Assembly (NCBI RefSeq): GCF_963678635.1
Contig: NC_087064.1
Coordinates: forward strand, 74,213,465-74,277,464
Origin: Symsagittifera roscoffensis
Lineage: Eukaryota; Xenacoelomorpha; Acoela; Convolutidae
Reading direction: 5' to 3'
Length of the DNA stretch: 64,000 nt
Shown here: one piece after another, positions 61,301-64,000 of the stretch
Layout: the number at the start of each line of letters is the position of its first letter
Numbering within the stretch: the first letter of the stretch is position 1
The notes under the pieces: generated by a model
What the model saw: only the letters and a program-made list of their open reading frames with translations
Database searches by the model: none
Told to the model about the DNA's origin: nothing
Translations under genes and position numbers: made by a program

Positions 61301-63180
61301 AAACAGAACAGTATATTCCTCTGAAACACGAATATCCTACATGCCAAAGGGTCCTGTTGGCGAAACAGCTGAAGAACAAGCGGACTGACGGACCGAACCG
61401 ACACTGACTATCCATCCATGTCTTAGCGTTAGCAATTTGTTAATTGTAAGCAAAAACTATTAACTGCTAGAGATTCATATCAATTCTACATTAACTTAAG
61501 TTAAATCAAACTTCGTGCAAGGAAGAATGTTTCCAAAGATAGGAAAAACAACACGATATACCGAAATGCCATGAGCTCCTCGAGCGTATAAAACTAAACC
61601 AGAAACCGAAAGTGACTTTTGCTATCCCAATTAACTTCGAGCAATGGTGAGGTTATTGCCGTTAGTTTTGTTGAGAACCCCCCAAATTCGTTTTTACGCG
61701 GCTTGTTTTCACTTATTTAGATTTCTCTGATGAAAACAACCTCCATGTTGGCTGGGTAAAGGAAATTTCATCGTCTTCGTACACGACCTCCGAGAGCGTA
61801 GAAGCCGAAAACAACCAGAGCAAACGCCAAAAGCGGCTTTTGTAGTTCCGACTTATTTTGTCAAGCAATGGTTAATTTCTTGATAAAATTTGAAAAGTAA
61901 AAAAGGGCTTCGAACGTGGCTCATTTTGACTTGTTTAGATTCCTCTGATGAAAACGAAACCGATGTTGGCTCTGTGAAAGAACTTCCATCGTCTTCGTCT
62001 ATAACCTCCGAGAGGGTAGAAGCCGAAAACCACCAAACCTCAAACCATATGCGGCTTTCGTCAATCAATGGAGGGTTTCTGGATTTTGACTTGTTTAACT
62101 TTCTATGGTGAAAAAGACCTACTTCCAGGTATTGAAAAATCTCGTGTCAAAATGCCGTCGGAAAAAACTTCTTGATGAAATAAACAGTAAAGACGAAGAC
62201 CAACCAGAACGTCTTGATGAACGAAGAACTAAAAAGAAAGCGATCAATCGGATTCGAGCGATGCCGATCCTCAACATTTCGCAAATCTGTTGTCCTGGCT
62301 TCAGTATTTGTATTCGCCGGACAGTACTGAAGTTAGAGCTGAGAGAAAATCGCCAGAACTCAGATGGCAAGAAGACATCGAAGTGCCTCTCACTCGTCCC
62401 CTCTAGACTTATAATTTCTTTTACAGAATTTTTAAAAAAGTTTTTAAAGAATTTTTAAAAAACTCGAAATAGTATTTAAAGACGGTTTTTTTGCTTCTTC
62501 GTTCTCCTCAAATTCAGAAGAAAGTAATGAATGAAGTCTTTTCTTAAATCTAAACAAGCTCACGAACCGTGTATTATTAAGAACCTTTTTTAAACCTAAC
62601 TCGCAAATAAAAAGAGTTCATCAAAAGTGTTCACTTTTTTGGAAATTTCACTGTAGCATTGGAAACTGCATAGCATCTGTTCTCTGCTTTAATTGTGACT
62701 AGTATTTCTCAATTTCGTAAAACGACAGACACTACAAAATGGCGAATGATTTATATGCTGCCTGAACTATTATCATCATTGAGGCGAAGCTCAAAACCAG
62801 TTGCCGCCATTAAATGTTTGTAAAAATTATCCAGTGCTTGCATTTTTTCAAGTAAACCATTCCTGTTTTCAAAAACCTTAAAAAACCACACTATCTTCAA
62901 ATACGACTACGAAGACATTAAATTGTTAAAAACCGAAGTCGATACATAAGCTCATTCAAAACTTTATTTAGACAGTGAAAACTACATGCGTACATTGTCG
63001 CCTGATTTCGGGTCATAAATGAGTGGAGTGTTGAGTCCACAGGCCACCCACAGTGTTCTGGTGTGAGTGATGTAGCAGAATGAGGTCAGATTGCCCCCCT
63101 GGAAGTCGTCTATTCTAAAGGTAGGGTCTCCATCCAGGGTCCACAACTTAAGACTCTTGTCGAAAGCACCCGTGGCCAGC
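40081..63180 (-). CDS. Multi-WD40-repeat protein, 3' fourteen exons (5' end outside window)
   Basis: Fourteen exons join in phase to about 637 residues plus stop. Blades are visible as (S/T)G..D..(L/I).(L/V)W endings: LATGAFDKSLKLW, HLIVWKF, LLFSGALDGQVKKW, ILSSCEDGNIYIWG, LLSAGWDRRILIWN, WVSAADDSTMRVWS and YLSGSSDGTIQLW. So at least seven repeats are present, enough for one propeller and probably the end of two. Between blades 3 and 4 lies a charged, Gly/Glu/Lys-rich linker (exon 52539-52812). The last exon adds about 85 polar residues rich in Ser/Arg after the final blade. No catalytic domain is seen; a scaffold role is inferred from WD40 proteins in general. The orthologue group is not recognised: large WD proteins with insertions in cilia or EF-hand/WD families are possible. 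The first visible exon begins in phase, so more coding sequence lies to the right of the window. Confidence 0.88.
40391..40580 (-). repeat. A-element relative abutting the last WD exon
   Basis: Begins CACAGAGGCGAAGCTG, six bases from the splice acceptor of the last exon; TTCGCAAACACAAGC and a tRNA-like core follow. Confidence 0.55.
40615..41096 (+). mobile_element. Hairpin-ended element, copy I
   Basis: Opens ACAAGACTGCTC and the hairpin CAGGGCGAGGCCCTG (40633-40647). Body with CCCCATACGCTC, CGCTTACGC and ATATCGCGGGTTAATTA. Ends AACTCGGAAC. Confidence 0.7.
41113..41624 (+). mobile_element. Hairpin-ended element, copy II
   Basis: Opens ACAAGACTGCTCGTATCA with a damaged hairpin (ACGCGAAGCCCT). 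Body CCCCACACGCCATATAAAG, CGCTTACGCGTTAATAGCGC. Ends ACTTTCGTTAAGAAAGTCGG. Head-to-tail with copy I. Confidence 0.72.
41971..42474 (-). mobile_element. Hairpin-ended element, copy IV (rearranged)
   Basis: Opens GTTCCGACTTTCGAAG; closes with AGTCGGAAC, the hairpin-like CAAGGCTTTGCCCTG and GAGCAGTCTTGTT. The middle is largely diverged from the other copies. Confidence 0.6.
42681..42777 (-). CDS. WD-protein exon
   Basis: Acceptor GGTGTTTAG|AGTGTA, donor AACCAG|GTCAGT. Encodes VYDIFSWRILQSHCSFNNSI and INCLLLLPERNQ; joins in phase to YLSGSSDGTIQLW in the last exon. Confidence 0.9.
43297..43409 (-). CDS. WD-protein exon
   Basis: Acceptor GGTTTAG|AGTGTG, donor ATCTT|GTAAGA. Encodes SVDAMECTEAISLPGPASAL and TVDNMNRVLVVAAQNSI. 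Confidence 0.88.
44229..44463. mobile_element. MITE-like element, short copy
   Basis: Left AAGCGTCAATGAACGC, right ACCTATATAAGAGTCTGAAC, then a degraded terminal repeat. Internally deleted. Confidence 0.5.
44615..44801 (-). CDS. WD-protein exon
   Basis: Acceptor TGTTTCTAG|GAATGA, donor GGAGT|GTAAGT. Encodes NEFAYGCADRLVYVRKFSPS, LLGHLGEVNCVGWISDLDSW and VSAADDSTMRVWS: two blades with the GH..EV...W pattern. Confidence 0.93.
44958..45232 (+). mobile_element. hAT-type MITE relative, 3'-truncated
   Basis: Starts CAGGAGCGGATCTAGGATTT, and shares GTATATATTGGCGCCAAAGG and GGTTGCTCGGCCGAAAATGG-like sequence with 60107-60530. The right terminal repeat is absent. Confidence 0.7.
45590..46160. repeat. 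Iterated subrepeat, period about 160-170 bp
   Basis: The block around 'CAGATTTGGGAGGGTAATTCTCGAGAAAAGGCAAAAAG' recurs near 45615, 45780, 45945 and 46110 with decay. Same unit as at 60-860 and 19970-20050. Confidence 0.6.
46194..46500 (+). mobile_element. tRNA-derived SINE (family C)
   Basis: The head has the A box TTAGCACAGTGGTAATGCG and B box TGTATTCGATCCC, then a body with CAGCTTCAGGTCTACCACA and GTGGTACCACGT. The body recurs reversed at 4530-4775. Confidence 0.62.
46851..46905. repeat. 28-bp tandem pair
   Basis: GACATAACAAAATAACACAG followed by AACACTGG, repeated almost exactly once. Confidence 0.85.
46919..47155 (+). pseudogene. Plus-strand ORF, possible death-fold (CARD-like) fragment
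   Basis: Open from just after a TGA at 46910. Reads VKRANEILPKFEDALKDFK, IFLIKTRVAESQLCSIMAQR, SVQNDIFMSLLFKKTLPPQG, KETIYELFACLRSTDAVPW and stop. The last third resembles the 'LL..LP..G...+..L...L..T' pattern of CARD helices 4-6. No start codon, promoter or exon partners seen; it lies in a WD-gene intron in the opposite sense. Could be a retroposed fragment or chance. Confidence 0.3.
47333..47673. mobile_element. Foldback element (about 130-bp inverted arms)
   Basis: The left arm 47333-47463 (AGCTTTTCGAAATTATGATC...) and right arm 47546-47673 (...GATCATAACATCGAAAAGCT) are imperfect reverse complements along their length, around an 82-bp spacer. Each arm holds a small palindrome (AATCTTCG...CGAAGATT). 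Confidence 0.85.
47818..47937 (-). CDS. WD-protein exon
   Basis: Acceptor AACGTTGTAG|ATATGC, donor CTGAAAG|GTAGCG. Encodes YADSCQMGPVIESKDPKEVK, AAMEVAADGAILDMVYSPE. Confidence 0.86.
48202..48254 (-). CDS. WD-protein micro-exon
   Basis: 53 nt. Acceptor TGTTTCAG|CTGAGT, donor CAAAG|GTTAAT. Encodes LSAGWDRRILIWNLDSQ, a textbook blade end. Confidence 0.87.
48422..48547 (-). CDS. WD-protein exon (acceptor uncertain)
   Basis: Encodes LMCIKDAITNRVAGFSCRNV, LIAHHGPVTSLILI and GFQHIYL; donor ATCTATCTT|GTTAGT. Phase 0 is needed at the start, which allows acceptors at GAGTCAG|TTGATG (used here) or ATTAAG|GATGCA (start 48532). The central part is secure. Confidence 0.8.
48923..48996 (-). CDS. WD-protein exon
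   Basis: Acceptor GTTTATAG|ATATTT, donor GCTGAG|GTGAGT. Encodes (Y)IWGFDKKAVKKLKRVQST... to TPAE. Its acceptor lies about 33 bp from the end of a hairpin-ended element (49031-49536). Confidence 0.88.
49031..49536 (-). mobile_element. Hairpin-ended element, copy III (best preserved)
   Basis: Left GTTCCGACT (49031-49039) with the hairpin ACTTTCGATACGAAAGT (49037-49053). Right AGTCGGAAC (49491-49499) with the hairpin CAGGGCTTCGCCCTG (49503-49517) and GAGCAGTCTTGTT. Inverse orientation to copies I and II. About 506 bp, no ORF of note. Confidence 0.78.
49696..49825. repeat. 65-bp tandem pair
   Basis: Two units starting TTGTCCCTTGTGCTA.CCAG and AAAGTATATACTTAAT, at 49696 and 49761. Confidence 0.9.
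52044..52140 (-). CDS. WD-protein exon
   Basis: Acceptor GGCTGTAG|GTGAAG, donor ACATAT|GTAAGC. Encodes VKIHRHNPVGHLKQIYVEDL and DIILSSCEDGNI; the blade closes as YIWG in the next exon. Confidence 0.9.
52539..52812 (-). CDS. WD-protein exon (charged linker)
   Basis: Acceptor CATTTTTCAG|TCAAGA, donor GATCG|GTAAAA. Encodes QDLFSPKDANRRLMEAQSKF, then a Gly/Ser stretch, an acidic GDSEGEGGGG run and basic RSLVVKRQKR, then NVPLERS. Likely a disordered loop between blades. Confidence 0.84.
53156..53246 (-). CDS. WD-protein exon
   Basis: Acceptor TTTGCAG|CCCGTA, donor TTACAG|GTCAGA. Encodes RKEPILLFSGALDGQVKKWE and RSQANMFTY. Phases agree with both neighbours. Confidence 0.88.
55060..55400 (-). repeat. 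A-element copy next to a WD exon donor
   Basis: Left CGCAGAGGCCAAGCTGCGC, right ATGCTCGCAAG. The tRNA-like core is at 55150-55240 (minus strand). The right edge lies about 15 bp inside the intron after the donor at 55414. Confidence 0.65.
55415..55513 (-). CDS. WD-protein exon
   Basis: Acceptor GTTTAAG|CTTCGA, donor TTACA|GTGAGT. Encodes SNVRRHLIVWKFNPNG and LLKNNSPVLSLSY, a blade end and the next blade's start. An A-element begins about 15 bp downstream of the donor. Confidence 0.84.
55799..55892 (-). CDS. WD-protein exon
   Basis: Acceptor GTGTTAG|GTCACT, donor CTGTGG|GTAAGA. Encodes VTDYVEVDYKSDYPNQKLTK and LDFFPKMNVAVA. Phase 0 in, 1 out. Confidence 0.85.
56179..57870. repeat. Tandem duplication, two units
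   Basis: Unit 1, 56179-57112, and unit 2, 57115-57870, are nearly identical over most of their length. Unit 2 lacks about 175 bp of unit 1 (from about 56755 to 56930). Both carry the hairpin TGAGCCCGAAGGGCTCA (56272-56288; 57209-57225). Confidence 0.92.
58672..59091 (+). pseudogene. ORF alpha, copy 1 (140 codons, two internal stops)
   Basis: Reads MPHKNN, TAA (codon 7), KLIGQAFQKTENEIIEAFND, IRAKHKFAVSRALIS, TAG (58798-58800, codon 43), NAEELSKLVQDYQQATKWRF, LELKKDLAWWHRAMRDFVVN, PEQPQIFQLLVLTLLDKNRT, then TGA at codon 140. No family recognised. Same length and register as copy 2. Confidence 0.6.
59353..59601 (+). pseudogene. ORF beta, copy 1
   Basis: DFSDDNNLHVGCVKEFSSSS, TTSESIRAENNQTANQMRLS, SINGGFLDFDLFNFLW, stop. 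It is preceded at TTCTTTTATTTAG by a good acceptor-like motif. A following segment encodes DERRTKKKAINRIRAMP-like sequence, but out of frame. Homologous to 61720-61845 and 61937-62111. Confidence 0.45.
60107..60530 (+). mobile_element. hAT-superfamily MITE with 8-bp target duplication
   Basis: Terminal inverted repeats CAGGGGCGGATCTAGGATTT and (right) CTCTAAATCCGCCCCTG. TCCTTGAT flanks both sides (60099-60106; 60531-60538); 8-bp duplication and these ends are typical of hAT. Contains a G21 run (60133-60153) and a G12 run. No transposase, so non-autonomous. Confidence 0.92.
60969..61388 (+). pseudogene. ORF alpha, copy 2 (140 codons, one internal TAG)
   Basis: Same frame as copy 1 without any indel in 420 nt. 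Codon 7 is TTA instead of TAA; the TAG at codon 43 (61095-61097) and the end TGA are shared. Differences between the copies are mostly amino-acid changing, as expected for unconstrained DNA. Confidence 0.6.
61720..61845 (+). pseudogene. ORF beta, copy 2a (partial)
   Basis: DFSDENNLHVGWVKEISSSS-like sequence after TTATTTAG; breaks down near 61830. Confidence 0.4.
61890..62458 (+). pseudogene. ORF beta, copy 2b, and following basic ORF
   Basis: LDSSDENETDVGSVKELPSS, SSITSERVEAENHQTSNHMR, LSSINGGFLDFDLFNFLW and stop (62111); then, from an overlapping ATG (62105) in another frame, KKLLDEINSKDEDQPERLDE, RRTKKKAINRIRAMPILN and on to 62458. The two frames together look like a frameshifted or intron-split gene remnant. 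Confidence 0.45.
62560..62710 (+). repeat. A-element right half, reversed
   Basis: AAACCTAACTCGCAAATAAA, AAGTGTTCACTTTTTTGG and TGCATAGCATCTGTTCTCTG are the reverse complement of 39660-39760. Confidence 0.65.
62994..63180 (-). CDS. WD-protein exon (first in window)
   Basis: Acceptor ATGTTCTAG|GCTGGC, donor GACAAT|GTACGC. Encodes LATGAFDKSLKLWTLDGD, then an inter-blade segment with TLWVACGLNTPLIYDPKSG. It begins with one base finishing a codon from an unseen upstream exon. Confidence 0.88.
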
Positions 63181-64000
63181 CTAGAACATACGGTGCTATA
63201 TTAGCAAGACCATATGAACAATTTCCTTCATTAATTAACCAAGTGAACGATCTACCCGCGAATAAACGGTATTTTTATTGAATTAGTAGATGTTCATTTG
63301 ATTATTAGCAAAAATTTTCAGCCAATCAGAATTCAGCTTTTTGAATAACCTCTTCCTCTTCGCTTTATTGAATCGAGGGAGAAAACTTTCACATGGTGCT
63401 ATAAACTGAAACCAGTTCTAAACTAGTATTTATAACCAATTATATTATTGATAAAACTATCCCTATAAAATATTACTAACTAACCAATCATATTCCATAA
63501 CTAACACTGACAATTATTTGTAAGTGCTGCAACTACTTGTAATTTCAGCACCAGAACAATTTGAATAAATCTTAGAAGACAGTTGTTCTCCTTTGGACAA
63601 GTTCTATAAATCTCACCCGCAAATACCAGTATACACTAGATCTATTGAGACTAGGAGATATAAGAGTAAGATTAAGATTGGTATTAGACTAAGAAGTTGC
63701 ACGAATCTATCCGCCCGAAAATAAGATAGCGTGACGAACAGACGGTGTACTTTATCTGAAGTTACTCTATCAGAAAGCTACCTCTGGCTTAAACTCAAAA
63801 CATAAGTGGCAGATCTCAATTTACATAAATTTTCTTAATTCGATTACTTTATGCTATACTTTAATATGTAGATGAAAATTGATGATGTTGATGATGACAT
63901 GACTCACAGATGAAAATTTAACACCTGGCGAATGTAAATAATTATAAAAGCTGCCACTTGGGTTAAAATCGCATGAAACAATTCTGCAGAAGAGTTTCGT
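63181..64000. other. WD-gene intron, right end of window
   Basis: AT-rich sequence without a supported exon on either strand; the upstream exons of the WD gene must lie beyond it. Confidence 0.6.

Larger units (their letters stand above)
57890..62270 (+). repeat. Tandem duplication with plus-strand ORFs, period about 1.87 kb
   Basis: 57890-59770 and 59771-62270 share order and sequence: TTTGAAGCACTGTATT, the CAACAGAAGGGT.CCATAAAA block, ORF alpha, and the block CGATCAATCGGATTCGAGCG. Unit B is longer because of a 432-bp hAT insertion with its target duplicate and an extra copy of the ORF-beta exon-like segment. Confidence 0.9.
55893..62993. other. 7.1-kb WD-gene intron with two tandem duplication blocks
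   Basis: No minus-strand exon is seen here, and phases either side join cleanly. It holds the 56179-57870 duplication, the 57890-62270 duplication with plus-strand ORFs, a hAT MITE, and a reversed A-element right half (about 62560-62710). Confidence 0.7.

Overview
This is a eukaryotic, almost certainly animal, nuclear window. It is AT-rich. Its genes are split into short exons (53 to 303 nt) by long introns with GT..AG borders, and the introns and intergenic DNA are packed with repeats and transposon relics. I see no bacterial-style gene arrangement. The species cannot be named from the sequence; an AT-rich invertebrate with a moderate-sized genome fits best. Exon structures below come from open frames, splice motifs, matching intron phases and protein-family motifs read by eye. 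No transcript evidence was available. || Layout: three protein genes, all on the minus strand. (1) 4364-22998: a complete SLC22-type (organic ion) transporter, ten exons, about 608 residues, with two alternative homologous first exons (22856-22998 and 15530-15666). (2) 27998-31051: a complete five-exon metallo-beta-lactamase-fold hydrolase of the PNKD / glyoxalase II-like group. (3) 40081-63180 and beyond the right edge: fourteen 3' exons of a multi-WD40-repeat protein whose 5' end lies outside the window. The three genes show no obvious pathway link. || Intergenic and intronic DNA. 1-4363 holds degenerate subrepeats, a 63-bp direct repeat, a transposon copy and an (AT)32 tract. The SLC22 introns hold a 5'-truncated LINE with a 13-bp target duplication, tRNA-like composite repeats ('A-elements'), several copies of a terminal-inverted-repeat family (MITE-like), and a small plus-strand ORF with one in-frame TAG flanked by 14-bp direct repeats. 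22999-27997 and 31052-40080 are gene-poor. The WD-gene introns carry a family of about 500-bp elements with hairpin ends, a foldback element, a hAT-type MITE with 8-bp target duplication and a matching near-empty site, and two tandem-duplication blocks (56179-57870 and 57890-62270). The second block contains paired plus-strand ORFs that share an in-frame stop. || The most interesting items are the duplicated first exon of the transporter, the tandem ORF block with its built-in hAT empty site, the hairpin-ended element family, the tRNA-cored A-element, and the TAG-interrupted ORF between direct repeats.
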